Shown: positions 47,881 through 61,045, numbered from the stretch's first letter. The stretch: 64,000 bases of DNA from Trematomus loennbergii (GCA_012861695.1 JAAOOA010000016.1:27211972-27275971), one strand, 5' to 3'. Notes: generated by a model not told the origin, from the letters alone. Translations and numbers: made by a program.

Positions 47881-48235
47881 GGAGGTGGGTGGAAAGACTG
47901 GGAAGAGGAAATTGTAAAGGGAAGAAAAGTGAGTGAGAGAAAGTCCGAAAAATATGTAGAGATGACGGTGAGAGTGTGACAGAATGTGGAAAAGAGAGAA
48001 ATATTTTTAAAACAAGTAATATAGACAGGCAGAATTTTCTTTTGTAAATTTGTCGTGCTTTGATGACATATTTCTGAAGGCCAACGCAAAAGTTAGCATT
48101 ACAATGGAAACAAAAAGCCAATGGGATTTCTCCATTGAATTTAGAAAAATTGCAGAAAATAAGATCTGTTGATAACAAATGTTTATGATACTCATACTCG
48201 TAGAACTTGGTCAGACAAAAAAAGACAGAGTCTAC

Positions 48236-48332
48236 ATGTACAATGACGTATAATATACAACGACGTATAATATACAATGCTGTATAATATACAATGCTGT
48301 ATAATATACAATGCTGTATAATATACAATGTG
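48236..48332 (+). repeat. 17-bp AT-rich minisatellite
   Basis: Five to six copies of TATACAATGCTGTATAA. The unit is itself partly palindromic. Confidence 0.85.
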
Positions 48333-49299
48333 AAACCAGCAAATGTATCTAACAAACAAAGTGGCTTTGTTTCCTAACATAAATACAGACAAGAATCTGA
48401 ATTCAAACCTAAGCTGTCAAAGTCCTTTTCTTTCTATGCTGCTCTCCATCTACCGTATACCTGCAACTCTGGTGCAATTAAAGTACAAAATATAGGACTT
48501 CATTCCATCAATTTCCCTTTTAACATAATCCAAGCAGCAATTACATTTGTCACCAGATATCCTTGGGAAAATAATTGATGACATAAAAACATGATTTCTT
48601 CAGGGATGTGGGATCACAATTTTGGTCAACCTCTTTCGTCCGAACGGAAATATGTCAACACTTATTTGGATCTTTTCAAAATGTTTCAGATGCTCATGGT
48701 TCATATATGATGATCCACCTTTAAGTCCATCATGAGTTTGTCATTTGTTGCTTTGATTGATCGACAAAGAGTTGTCCCTGAAATAATGCATTCTGGCTCT
48801 TTTCGGAGGGCTTTAAACTCCTCAGACATTTGAAGGTGATTTTGTTTCAGGTTTGTCAGTTCACCACAGAGTGCTGAGTCAGTTTCTAAAAATAAACGCT
48901 GAGCCGTTGTATATCTACTTAGTTTCCAATGGGTCTGTTTTTCATCTCAGGAGCAACTCTAAATCACAAAAGACACAGCCAGTTGTTGTAGTCTCAAAGT
49001 CAAATGTGCTTCTTGTTGGCCCAGATACTGCAGTCCAATGTCACTGTCATCATTCTGCCACTTGTACTTTAACTGTCTTAACGCCCAAGGGAAATATCAT
49101 TGTCCTTTTCACTATTCCTCTCACCTTTTTACTAGCCATTAATCCTCCCCTACTTCTTCCCCCTTCTCTTAATCTTTTCTTGACCCTTTCATCAATCTGT
49201 CCTCCCAGCACTCTGAACCCCCTTTTCCCTAAATCGTACTTACATTTTCTTTCCGCTCCAATTGTTCCCCTCTCTTTTTCTTTCTCTTAGGACAGAGTA

Positions 49300-49715
<416 letters not shown>

Positions 49716-50624
49716 TTGAGGGAGATTAATGCCCAACATCCAGCTAGTAAATGTGTCAATTAGACAAGTGCGATTTGGGTTGAGCACAGGAGGGAAAGGG
49801 TGAGGAAGAGGAGAGAGACACAGGTCATCGGGAATACAATAATCTGAGGGAGAAATAAATAAGGGATTAAGAAATAATAAAGAAAACATAAGAGATAAAA
49901 GAAAGAGCATGAATTTACCCCCATGGTGACAACAGGTGACGGGATATTCTTGTTGTTAGGTACTGGAGTTTCTTGTCGTGCTTTCCTTCCTTTAGTGACT
50001 TCCTGCCCTTGTGTTTTTTTACCTGTCTTCTCCAGCTGTGTCTCTTCAATGTGGTAAGTCTGTCTGTGCATGAGTGTATGTATGCCTTTCCTTCCAGTGT
50101 TCTCTGTTGGTTGTCAAACTTGAGCCGTCCTGTTCCTGTCGTTGGTTCCCTGGTGAAGTCCTGCTTTTGGTTACTGACTTACATATTTCACAAAGTTTGG
50201 TGTTCATTCTTGCAAAAGTACCTTTACAAATATTGCAATTTGTCTTAGTTTGACGTCAGGCGACACTACTTAAATCTTTCTACTTTCCCTTAATTTCTGT
50301 GTGGCCAAAGGGCCTCATGCTATTTTACGCCGATATGCCGTTTGCCTGCTATTTAGGATCAACTTGCATGCACTTTCAAATGATTAGGCAGTACGATTAT
50401 GTGGATGAAGCTACAAGTAATCCTTCAGTTTTAGAATATGTCGTGAATAAGACTTTTATAAGGACCCTGTCCAAACAAATTTAAGAAAGAAATTAAGAAG
50501 ATTAAGTTAATGTCGTTCTGTTAATCCTTGAATCCCGGGCAAAATGCGTCAAAATCTTTCCTTTTACATTTCTACAACTATTTATAGCTTACACAAAACT
50601 CAGATAATCTTGTTTAAACCACAT
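49716..50624. other. No gene seen
   Basis: Unremarkable; short frames only. Confidence 0.5.
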
Positions 50625-50628
50625 TTAA

Positions 50629-51010
50629 AGGTAGGGTAGGTAATTTTGGAGAAACCAGCTCGAGTGCGCTAGAAATTGAAAATACACAGCCTGGAAAAAA
50701 TCTGCCACTTCCTTACAGAGCCCCTCCTCCAACACACACGAACGCGCACATGACCAATGAGGGCACGAGATAAGTTTGTGCACAGATGGAAGGCTGACAG
50801 GCAGGCAGGCCATCCAGTTATTTTAGCCGGGCCGGCTCAGATGATTGGTCGTGCTTTTTAGAGTACTACGGCTTCCACAGATGAAATGTTTGTATGAATT
50901 TTTTGTCAAAGCACTTAAAATATTCATTGCTATCGGGATGTTAAGAGCATTCCATGGAATATAACAAAAAGTGTCTCTCGAGCCGGTTTCTCAACTTACC
51001 TACCCCACCT
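50629..51010. mobile_element. TTAA-flanked MITE (AGGTRGGGTAGGTAA termini)
   Basis: Left end AGGTAGGGTAGGTAATTTTG and right end CTTACCTACCCCACCT are inverted, and the similarity continues for ~40 bp through GAAACC-GCTCGAG. TTAA stands on both sides (50625-50628, 51011-51014), which fits piggyBac-type target sites. Other copies lie at 35169-35494 and 34046-34129. The foldback element inserted at its right edge, reusing the TTTAA as part of its own target duplication. Confidence 0.85.
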
Positions 51011-51016
51011 TTAAAC

Positions 51017-54000
51017 CAACCCGGTATCACGGCAAGACGTGAACATGTGACGATCTACCATGCTGGGAGACGTGAATATGTCACGGTTTCGTCCCTTCAA
51101 ACGTGACAGTTACACGGTATTGTTAACATGGCCCAACCAGTGGAGAAATACCCGGAAGTGCCTAGCAAATGGGCCGCGCCTATTGGTCGGTTTTTATTGT
51201 CAAAATTAGATGTTTTTAATTTATTTTGTAATCGTCACACTCAATTTCGCCAATGTTCTTGTTGCCCTAGCTGGTCGACACCTCTTTTAGCAGAAACAAA
51301 GGCTACATTAATGTATTAAATCGATGTTAATCCATGTGTGTGGAGGTGAGGATGTGGAATTAACGGACGTGACGTTGTGTGATTGCGTTGCCAGGCAACG
51401 CAATTTACAAACTCTTCAACTACAACCCGAATTATATTTTAAAACATTTTAAAATGCCTCACGAAGGCCTCACGAAATACTTTAATGTAAATTAAAATGT
51501 AAATGTGAAGGAATGTGTGTAATGTGGTGAATGACATTATTCACCCACGGATCTATGGATTGGGGGTATTGTTCCGCACGGACATTTTAGTTAACCGGAC
51601 TCCTGTTCATGTGAAATCCGAAAACATTTAAAAAAAATAAAATACTTTATTCCGGTTTGCTTGCTTTTCTCTTTGGAGGTCATCACATAACGGCATTGTA
51701 ATACACGGTTCGGCTGCATTAAATATGACATATCTGCCGTAGTTCTGTATTTATAGAGCCCTGATGAGAAGACTTCTGGACAAACAGGAAGCACTGCCGC
51801 CAAAACTGAAAACGTGACGTGGATCATAAATATATCAGCAACTAAACAACATCTTACATTTCTTTTCACGCAATACGTCTCCTTGCAGTATCAATACTAA
51901 TTCGGTTGACTTTTATATTTGATCCAATTGGTAGATAGGTTATATTTACACCATAACGGTGCACAGCTGATAGAAAGGGACACCTACTGGTTAAAGCACG
52001 TTATTGCATTTTATTATTTTTCACAAAAATGAAACCATCAATAGCAAAAACAGAATTAACTGTCATTAGTAAACCACTCAAATAAAAAAAATCATAAGTG
52101 GTTTTGTTTTACATATATTTTAAGGATAATAATAGCAATGTAACACTGTCTATGACACTTACTGGATAACACTGATTTGAAAAACATACAGAAAAAACTA
52201 ATTCACTGCCCTTAATAAAGTATTTAAATATACATTTCAGGTGTGCTGTTTTGTTTAGATCATTAACATCTGGAGCTCTTTTAATGTCCTTTTTGATTAT
52301 TGTTACACCAGGTCTTGTCAAAACCTTTATTCCATATTCAATATCCATTACTAAACAAAACAGCAATTCTACTCCACTACAATTCAGAGGTTAACCTGGT
52401 ATTTTTACTCCACTACATTTATTTTAGTTACTTTGCAGATTCTGATTAATGATGTGAAATATAAACAACCCTTAAATCAGGCTTTAGTTACACCTGAGTA
52501 AAATTCAGGGAAAGGTGATTGTCAAGTGCCAACAATAAGGAGAGATATTTGATAGTTGCTGCTTGAGAAGACTAAACATTTATCTGCAGATCCCTATAAA
52601 GTATATTCATTACTCGTTATTCTCTACTAATAGTTAATTAAAGACTGTATATAATGGCTATTTTGCATATCCCTTTCAAGATTTCAAGATTTTCTAAGGT
52701 TCATTGACATATACACAACTAATTCAATAACGTGCTTTAACCACTAGGTGTTGCACACAAGGTACACACAGCCATAATAACTTTGTATTATGAGTGTAGG
52801 ACACTTGTGTATGTATAACATCTGAAGATGTGTAGTTTTATTCATGTTTTCACATAATTGTACAGGATATTGCTATATTATTTCACATGTTTTACTTCTA
52901 ATATCTGATTTGTAAAACATCACAGACAGAAAGGTATATCCGTCATTTAACAGTAAGCTATTGCAATTCTGAATCCATAGATGTGTCTCCCATCACCCAA
53001 ATCCCCTGACTATTCTCTCAACTCAGTATTTACATTCTTATATTCAAAGAAAATCAGTAATATCTTTAAAAACGACAAGTCCTTTTATATCAGCTGTCCA
53101 CCGTTATGGTGTAAATATAACCTATCTACCAATTGGATCAAATATAAAAGTCAACCGAATTAGTATTGATACTGCAAGGAGACGTATTGTGTGAAAAGAA
53201 ATGTAAGATGTTTAATTGCTGATATATTTATGATCCACGTCACGTTTTCAGTTTTGGCGGCAGTGCTTCCTGTTTGTCCAGAAGTCTTCTCATCAGGGCT
53301 CTATAAATACAGAACTACGGCAGATATGTCATATTTAATGCAGCCAAACCGTGTATTACAATGCCGTTATGTGATGACCTCCAAAGAGAAAAGCAAGCAA
53401 ACTCGGAATAAAGTATTTTTTTTTTTAAATGTTTTCGGATTTCACATGAACAGGAGTCCGGTTAACTAAAATGTCCGTGCGCAACAATACCCCCAACCCA
53501 TAGATCCGTGGGTGAATAATGTCATTCACCACATTACACACATTCCTTCACATTTACATTTTAATTTACATTAAAGTATTTCGTGAGGCCTTCGTGAGGC
53601 ATTTTAAAATGTTTTAAAATATAATTCGGGTTGTAGTTGAAGAGTTTGTAAATTGCGTTGCCTGGCAACGCAATCACACAACGTCACGTCCGTTAATTCC
53701 ACATCCTCACCTCCACACACATGGATTAACATCGATTTAATACATTAATGTAGCCTTTGTTTCTGCTAAAAGAGGTGTCGACCAGCTAGGGCAACAAGAA
53801 CATTGGCGAAATCGAGTGTGACGATTACAAAATAAATTAAAAACATCTAATTTTGACAATAAAAACCGACCAATAGGCGCGGCCCATTTGCTAGGCACTT
53901 CCGGGTATTTCTCCACTGGTTGGGCCATGTTAACAATACCGTGTAACTGTCACGTTTGAAGGGACGAAACCGTGACATATTCACGTCTCCCAGCATGGTA

Positions 54001-54039
54001 GATCGTCACATGTTCACGTCTTGCCGTGATACCGGGTTG
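51017..54039. mobile_element. Foldback-type DNA transposon with ~960-bp terminal inverted repeats
   Basis: Arms 51017-51978 and 53081-54039 are near-identical inverted copies, starting CAACCCGGTATCACGG at each end. An 8-bp direct repeat CTTTAAAC flanks it (51009-51016, 54040-54047). A further short inverted match joins ~51980-52006 to ~52723-52752. The central ~0.7 kb is AT-rich and has no recognisable transposase. Subterminal ACGTGA-type motifs recur in the first 110 bp. The arms carry mirrored short open frames (63 and ~92 codons) that I do not recognise. An 8-bp duplication fits hAT, P, Zisupton or MULE-like elements. Long arms resemble MULEs or foldback elements. The CAACC terminus is not typical hAT. 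Probably non-autonomous. Confidence 0.88.
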
Positions 54040-54047
54040 CTTTAAAC

Positions 54048-54918
54048 TGTGTAGTATATCATGGTGGATCCTGGGCAGGTGTAGTAATGGAAGAATGTGT
54101 TTTGTAGTAACTTGCTCTTTGTTTTTTAACCTCCTAACCAGCCCCACAGGCGCCTCAGGTAATGAGATTCTGCAGCAGTTCTCTCCTTTTTGATTGTTCA
54201 TACTGTGTTAACAAAACCAGCCTGAGACTGCTTTTTGTAGACATTCCCAGAAATTGCCATGAGATCACACTGTGCTGCTTAAGATCTCTCCAGCAGTGAT
54301 GGGTTTCTCCGGGTTATTTATCCGCTTTCTCAAAGTGACGGAGGAGCTTCATTTAGTGTGTATCGCACTGTGGTTCTTAGAGGGCTTCATTCCCTGTACA
54401 GTGAATAAACCAAGTATACGGGAAGCTTGGCGTTTCACTTTGAAGTGTTGCATTAATGACGTGATGAAGAAGGAAAGGAGATGAGGAGGAAATGGGGATA
54501 GTTACAATATAATACAAGGGGGGAGAAAGTAGAAAAAGGGAGCTGAAGTGAGAGACTGGAGAGGGTAAAACAGAAAAGTAGTGAGATGGAGAGATTGCAC
54601 GGAGGTAAGGGTTCAGGCAATCTACGAGAGGTCACAGCTCCATCTCTCTTCTCATATCTCTAAAGACGGACACATGAGCTCTGAGATGGATGGAGAGGCA
54701 TCAGTAAACGACTGTGACAACTATCCAGGCGTCTCTCCATGTTTCAATGGGTCCAGAGTGACTCATCTGTCAGTAACAATCTGTGATGAAGTGTGTGTGT
54801 GTGATTGTGTGTTTATCCTTGTGTACGCGTTTGTATGTGCGCGGTAAACATGGGAAGCGGTTAATATGTGTGTGAGGACATAGCTCGAAGTGTGTCATCT
54901 CGGCAAGGAATAATAATA

Positions 54919-54957
<39 letters not shown>

Positions 54958-55419
54958 ATCCAGGCTGATGTATTGAGTTGTTATGAGTCCTTGGTTTGAC
55001 GTGACGTCCGGCCTCAATTTTCACCCTCTAGCTTTGATGTCCATCATTGCAATATCCTCTATTTGTGAGTGTGGGAGTGTGTGTTGGAGTTCAGGTGGCG
55101 GTGTTTTGCGACTGTAATATGTGTGTGTCTGTTGTGATGGTCTAGGTGGAATGAGGGCAGCGAGGAGGAGGGGATGAGTGGCTGTCAGCGGCTTGACAGA
55201 GAAAAAACACATCTAAAAGGTGTGAGAGGACTTTCTGAAGCTCATAAGTCATTTTGAAGCACCCTGTGTGGTCACGTGTAAACCTCATCTCCAACATGTG
55301 GCCATATACCAGCTGCTTTTCAACGACGCACTCTGTGCTTTGTAGATTTAATCTCAGCTATAAGAGAGGTACATAACTGAGTTTCAAATCTGGAAGTGAG
55401 TCAGCATTTTACCATTTCC
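54048..55419. other. No gene seen
   Basis: Purine-rich 54470-54560 and a CA tract; otherwise unremarkable. 54048 continues the sequence that originally followed the MITE at 51010. Confidence 0.5.
54921..54955 (+). repeat. (CA)n microsatellite
   Basis: About 17 CA units. Confidence 0.95.
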
Positions 55420-55810
55420 AGTTCCCTCGTCTGGAAGTCAATGGTTTGTTAATGTGTTTTTAGTTAGCGGCCTGAATAAGGTCTTTAGAGATGTTACGAC
55501 TTATAATACATTTGCTAACAAGTGTCTGAATGAGACTACTAAACGTTGCTAGCCTTGTTTAGCTTAGCGGAGGTGACGTGAAGTCATGGGACAATGCTGT
55601 AGTTCCCAGCTAACGTTAGCTTTTTACTCAACCCTAACCCTAACCCTAACCCTAACCCAAAAATCATCAGTGATCATAATATGTGGAGAAAATAATCCTG
55701 CTGAACAACATGTGTAAATACTATAAACGTTTTCTGCAATAAATCAGAATCCAATGGAATAATCCCATTTTTTTTGTCGGCCTACAAAAACACATCATTA
55801 CAGCACGCTC
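55420..55810 (+). repeat. Unnamed dispersed repeat family, copy 2, with telomere-like run
   Basis: Same ordered blocks as 11220-11665. In the middle (55629-55660) it carries about five CCCTAA units that are absent from the other copies. Confidence 0.75.
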
Positions 55811-56340
55811 TGTAAGGAATGTAGATAGTGCCTGTTTTCCAAAAACTCTCAAAGCCACAACAGTGAAGGGTGGAGAGGTCCAGAAGCAGGGAGATTAATG
55901 TGAGACTGTATTGATCCCCAAATAAATGTATTTTTGTTATGTTTTGCTCAAGGACCCTTGGTCTTGGCAGATCTTTGTCAAAGCCTTGATAGAGGACAGT
56001 GTGTTCAAAATGAAAGGACTTTTCAGAGTTAGTTGTTCTCCGTAATGAACACCATCTTCCTCCATCTTCTAACTCAAAGACCAAACAACTCTGTGTCTTT
56101 TTCTGCCTACAACTGTATCACTTGCCTCACTTGACAAAGCTCTAAGATATCATTATGCTTAGTTTTTTAATTACCCTTTAAGGCGGATTCAAAGATCTCT
56201 GACATAAAACAATGATTGGCATTGGTGTTAATGCAGTTTGACCAGCACATAGAACCATGACCCCAGAAAATGCATACAGTAATGTTGGGAGTAATTACAT
56301 CTCATGCATCTATTTCAATGTTATTATTGAGGCATTATCA

Positions 56341-56929
56341 CGCATGTGTCAAACTCAAGGCCCGGGGGCCAAATCAGGCCCTTGGTTGGTTTAATTTCGG
56401 CCCGCAGGATAATTTCTAATTACTATTAGTCTGGCCCGCCGGTATATTGCACGCACACCTTCACTCCATCCTGAGGGTTTCCTCAGCTCAGAGCCTGACC
56501 CCAAACATTGATGAACTTGCACCAAGATGAGATGCCAAGTATCTGGCTTGAGCTAGCATCACAGAGCAGCAAACTGAGTTTACATGGATGTTTCCTTCTG
56601 CATTTTTTTTCTTGCGACCACAGGGCATGTTTGTTTTTTCTTTGAGGGGAATAGTTTTTGGAAGCTGTTGTTGGCCTGTGGAAAAATGTAATCATAAGAA
56701 ATGACTCTGGAAAAGCAGCAGATAGAGCCATAAGAAATGAATGCAACTGATTATTTAATGTTTAATGTTGTTTTTATAGGCAATAATTTAAGCTTTGTTA
56801 GTTCCAGTTTTAATATGTGCAATAAGTTCATTTCAATACGTTTTGCAATAATCATTGAACCAGTCCGGCCCTCGACTAGCACCGATTTTTTAATTGTGGC
56901 CCACTGTGTATTTGAGTTTGACACCCCTG
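56341..56929. mobile_element. hAT (Charlie-like) non-autonomous element with 8-bp duplication
   Basis: Right end reads CAGGGGTGTCAAACTCAAAT inward and left end CGCATGTGTCAAACTCAAGG. The 8-bp direct repeat CATTATCA lies at 56333-56340 and 56930-56937. GGCCC-rich subterminal zones are typical. At ~56490-56540 the plus strand reads SLTPNIDELAP-like, reminiscent of fragments of hAT transposase-related (GTF2IRD2-type) proteins, but with stops. Confidence 0.85.
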
Positions 56930-56937
56930 CATTATCA

Positions 56938-58127
56938 CAACTATTCTAATATGTCAGATGGGTAGAATTGCCCCAACTGTAAAAGTCAAAATGAAGCTTA
57001 AAATACAAGATCTAATATTAAAACACAACCTGTTGAACACAAACAAAACCACCTATTTTGGGTAAGGCAACAAAACTACTTGGTCATGTTCAGGAACAGA
57101 TTGTGATTTGGGTTAAATAACTACACAAGTTAAAGGGTAACCTAACGTAGTGAAAACGATGTAATGATGTCTGTATTTGCCTCTGTCACACTGGCTAGAG
57201 TTTGGTGTCACCTTCAACCATATATATAGATGATAAAACCCACTTATTTGTGTAACCGGCCCCTTATACCACATCTGGGGCTAATAACACATATTGAATT
57301 GGTTGTTATCAGAACTTGTTGTCATGTGGGATGGTTGACAACACATTTCTTACCTCTGGCCCATACAACATCATGTATAACTACTGTTTTTCGCTCTGCT
57401 CCTCGACACTTTCTTGACTGCGGCAGCACTGCAGAGACATGAAAGGCTGCACACCTGCCACATTTCCATTGTAAGAGGGTGTTAAATCATTGCAAGCAGA
57501 CAGAGCTCGTTGACTTTAGAGAAGCGGGGCTGAGCTCAGAATATGGTTTGACTTGCAGAAAAACCTTTGTGTATGTGTATCAGAGAGAAATCTGACGGGG
57601 GAATACTTGCACTTTGTATTGAGCTCATATCTTTCAGTGAAGCAAAACTGATGCAACGATATACCACCCTACACAGCTGGGTATTGTTACACATGATCAA
57701 AAGCCTGCCCTCTCTCTCTTCTCTTAGCTCTTTCTTTTCCCCCCTCTACATTAATTCAGTTTATCACTTTTACTTTTCCCTCTCTTCCTCAGACCCTCCC
57801 ACTGCCCCTACCTCCCTGAATGATCATCTCCCTGTAGTATAGTGTTGTGGAGCTTTGATCAGAAACCAGCCGCTCTCATTCACTGCACTTTCACTTAATA
57901 CCCTGTAGACTTAATGAGTACTATGAGGCTCTGTTTGATACACTGCTGCACACACATTTGACAGACTTTACTACCCTCTCTCCCAGATTCACGACACTGC
58001 ATGGAGAAAGTGATGAAAGATAAAATGCTGACTTACTTTCAAAGGGAATGAGGCAACAATTAGCGGCTACTTGCAGCGGTAATGAAAGATGAGCCAAGAA
58101 TCATTTCTGTCCTCCGAAAACCTCGTC
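56938..58127. other. No gene seen
   Basis: AT-rich, pyrimidine-rich near 57710-57800, no recognised repeat. Confidence 0.5.
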
Positions 58128-58270
<143 letters not shown>

Positions 58271-59796
58271 TAAAAGTAGAAGTACTGACTAAACTTCTTT
58301 ACTCAAGTAAAAGTAAAGAGGGCTTTGAAATGTACTTAAGTAAAAAGTACCCATAACTAGCAGCTGTTTTAAAGAGTACCTGACCTCCCTTTATATTAAT
58401 AGAACAATAATGTCATTGTTAGCTAATGAATGTTTCCATGCTGAACAACGGCAACATGACAACGTTTTCATTGGTCCCTCTTCTTTAGAGAAGACCAGGA
58501 CATGATGGATACACGGATCGTGTTCAAATCAATAGGCACGCAATGACTCTAAATAATAATGATCACGCCACCAAACACACATTCAAACTAAAGGAACCCA
58601 GCCTGTTTGGGAAATGTGAGAAGTAGAAAGTTCAGGTTTTGTGTTCAACATGTAAGAAGTAGAAAGTACAGGTATTTGTGTTCAACATGTAAGAAGTAGA
58701 AAGTACAGGTATTTGTGTTCAAAATGTAAGAAGTAGAAAGTACAGTATTTGTGTTCAAAATGTAAGAAGTAGAAAGTACAGGTATTTGTGTTCAAAATGT
58801 AAGAAGTAAAAAGTACAGGTGTTTGTGTTCAAAATGTAAGAAGTAGAAAGTACAGGTTTGTGTTCAACATGTAAGAAGTAGAAAGTACAGGTATTTGTGT
58901 TCAAAATGTAAGAAGTAGAAAGTACAGGTATTTGTGTTCAAAATGTAAGAAGTAGAAAGTACAGGTATTTGTGTTCAACATGTAAGAAGTAGAAAGTACA
59001 GGTATTTGTGTTCAAAATGTAAGAAGTAGAAAGTACAGGTATTTGTGTTCAAAATGTAAGAAGTAGAAAGTACAGGTATTTGTGTTCAAATGTAAGAAGT
59101 AAAAAGTACAGGTGTTTGTGTTCAAAATGTAAGAAGTAGAAAGTACAGGTATTGTGTTCAAAATGTAAGAAGTAGAAAGTACAGGTATTTGTGTTCAAAA
59201 TGTAAGAAGTAGAAAGTACAGGTATTTGTGTTCAAAATGTAAGAAGTAGAAAGTTCAGGTATGTGTGTTCAAAATGTAAGAGTAGAAAGTACAGGTATTT
59301 GTGTTCAAAATGTAAGAAGTAGAAAGTACAGGTATTTGTGTTCAACATGTAAGAAGTAGAAAGTACAGGTATTTTGTTAAAAATGTAAGAAGTAGAAAGT
59401 ACAGGTATTTGTGTTCAACATGTAAGAAGTAGAAAGTACAGGTATTTTGTGTTCAAAATGTAAGAAGTAGAAAGTACAGGTATTGTGTTCAAAATGTAAG
59501 AAGTAGAAAGTACAGGTATTTGGGTTCAAATGTAAGAAGTAGAAAGTACAGGTATTTGTGTTCAACATGTAGAAGTAGAAAGTACAGGTATTTGTGTTAA
59601 AAATGTAAGAAGTAGAAAGTACAGGTATTTGTGTTCAACATGTAAGAAGTAGAAAGTACAGGTATTTGTGTTCAAAATGTAACAAGTAAAAGTAAAAAGT
59701 CATCAGAAAAATAAGTAGTGGAGTAAAGATGGAGATAGGTAGATAGATATGTACTATATTGACGAAGTATTTGTAGTCCACTACTTCCCACCTTTG
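58271..59796 (+). mobile_element. hAT-like element with internal 37-bp minisatellite, copy 2
   Basis: Near-identical to copy 1 over ~330 bp, but its left end is lost where a (GT)n tract begins. The 37-bp array here (~58613-59690) has ~29 copies. The right end CCACTACTTCCCACCTTTG resembles a hAT terminus. Unit length varies slightly (35-38) through small indels. Confidence 0.78.
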
Positions 59797-59799
59797 TAT

Positions 59800-60481
59800 G
59801 TCACACACATGTTTTGAATCCAGACTCATTTCCTTAATATTCCCAGGACTCTGTGGCAGAATATCGATTTGGAAATCCTTTAAAAAAATATCCATTAGAT
59901 CTGAGGTTAAGGATATTATTAGGAGCATTTAGCAACCTTTAAGTTGTTGATGGTAAAATGTGATCTATTGGAGCAATAAGTCATATAGCCCAAGATCAGC
60001 GAGATTAATTATATTTAATTGTTTTTATTATTATTTAGGATTAGGGTTAGGGTTACAAAATGAAGAATTAAATACATTAAATAACTACATAACAAAACTG
60101 ATAAACAATAACGTATAAGATATAGCGAACACATAATGGAAACAACATTAACACTCAAACATACATTTGTCACATTTTACCACCTTACACATGCTTCCCA
60201 ATTAACCTTATATTCCTATCTTCATCAAAGATATGAAACTTGGTTCTTATTCTCATGGTTAATTTTCCCATTACATTAATTTGTATTTCATATAAATGGG
60301 TCTTTGCGTCACTTTGTCCCCCGTAGAGCTTACATTAACGTTGTATGCCACATCTATGTTTTGCTTCCTGTTGCATCTAATTGCTAATGAAAGGTGATGT
60401 AACCAAGCACCATCGCTGTGCTCCAGAAACCTCAGTATAACACAGCATCCTGACTCTGTGTGTGTGTGTGTGGTGTGTTTG

Positions 60482-60547
<66 letters not shown>

Positions 60548-61045
60548 TGCACGTGCGTGCGTGCGTCCGTCCGTGCGTGCGTGCGTCCGTCCGTCCGTGC
60601 GTGCGTGTGCGAGTGTGGCGTGAGTGTGTGTGTGTGTGTGTACTGTATATATGTATATACTGCTTACAGATTCAGCCGGTGGAACGTTGAAATTGTGCGA
60701 GACAGGGAAGCCCTGTGCAGGCTCTGATTATCTCATATATATACACAGTCATGTTGGTCCTGTCTGAGCTCATTCTGCAGGTGTCTGGGGTTTTCATGAA
60801 TTGCAAAGTGTAATCCAATTCACCGCGAGGCTATTTGTGCATCGGTGTGAGTCCATACTGGCGTGTCAATATTAAGTAAACCTGCTTTATCACACAAATG
60901 TTTTGACTCCAGAGTAAGTTTATTAATATTCTCAGGACTCACTGCAGAATATTGATTTGAAAAACCTTCAATAAATATCTTGAGTAAGTGAGTATAAAGA
61001 ATTAAAAGGATAATTTAGCATCTTTTAAGTTGTTGATGGAAGATT
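59800..61045 (+). repeat. Pair of diverged ~150-bp direct repeats
   Basis: 59808-59958 and 60896-61042 share AATGTTTTGA-TCCAGA, TTAATATTC-CAGGACTC, GCAGAATAT-GATTTG, and CTTTTAAGTTGTTGATGG in order. Between them is AT-rich DNA and the (GT)n at 60456. Confidence 0.75.
60456..60640 (+). repeat. (GT)n with GCGT/CCGT units
   Basis: GT repeats to ~60550, then mixed GCGT and CCGT tetramers to ~60610, then a short GT run. Confidence 0.95.

Larger units (their letters stand above)
44816..49302. other. No gene seen
   Basis: Includes a LINE-like end at ~45485-45510 (TGCTAATGGGGATCCTAATA AAT), short microsatellites, and the 17-bp array. Frames of 166 codons (46022-46522) and 145 codons (48853-49290) run through CA repeat or pyrimidine-rich DNA and look spurious. 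Confidence 0.5.

Noticed and set aside
48853..49290. 145-codon frame as a gene
   Set aside because: C-terminal half is pyrimidine-tract translation (Leu/Pro/Ser). No homology recognised.
55629..55660. Chromosome end
   Set aside because: Only about five units, internal, flanked by a dispersed repeat; interstitial only.
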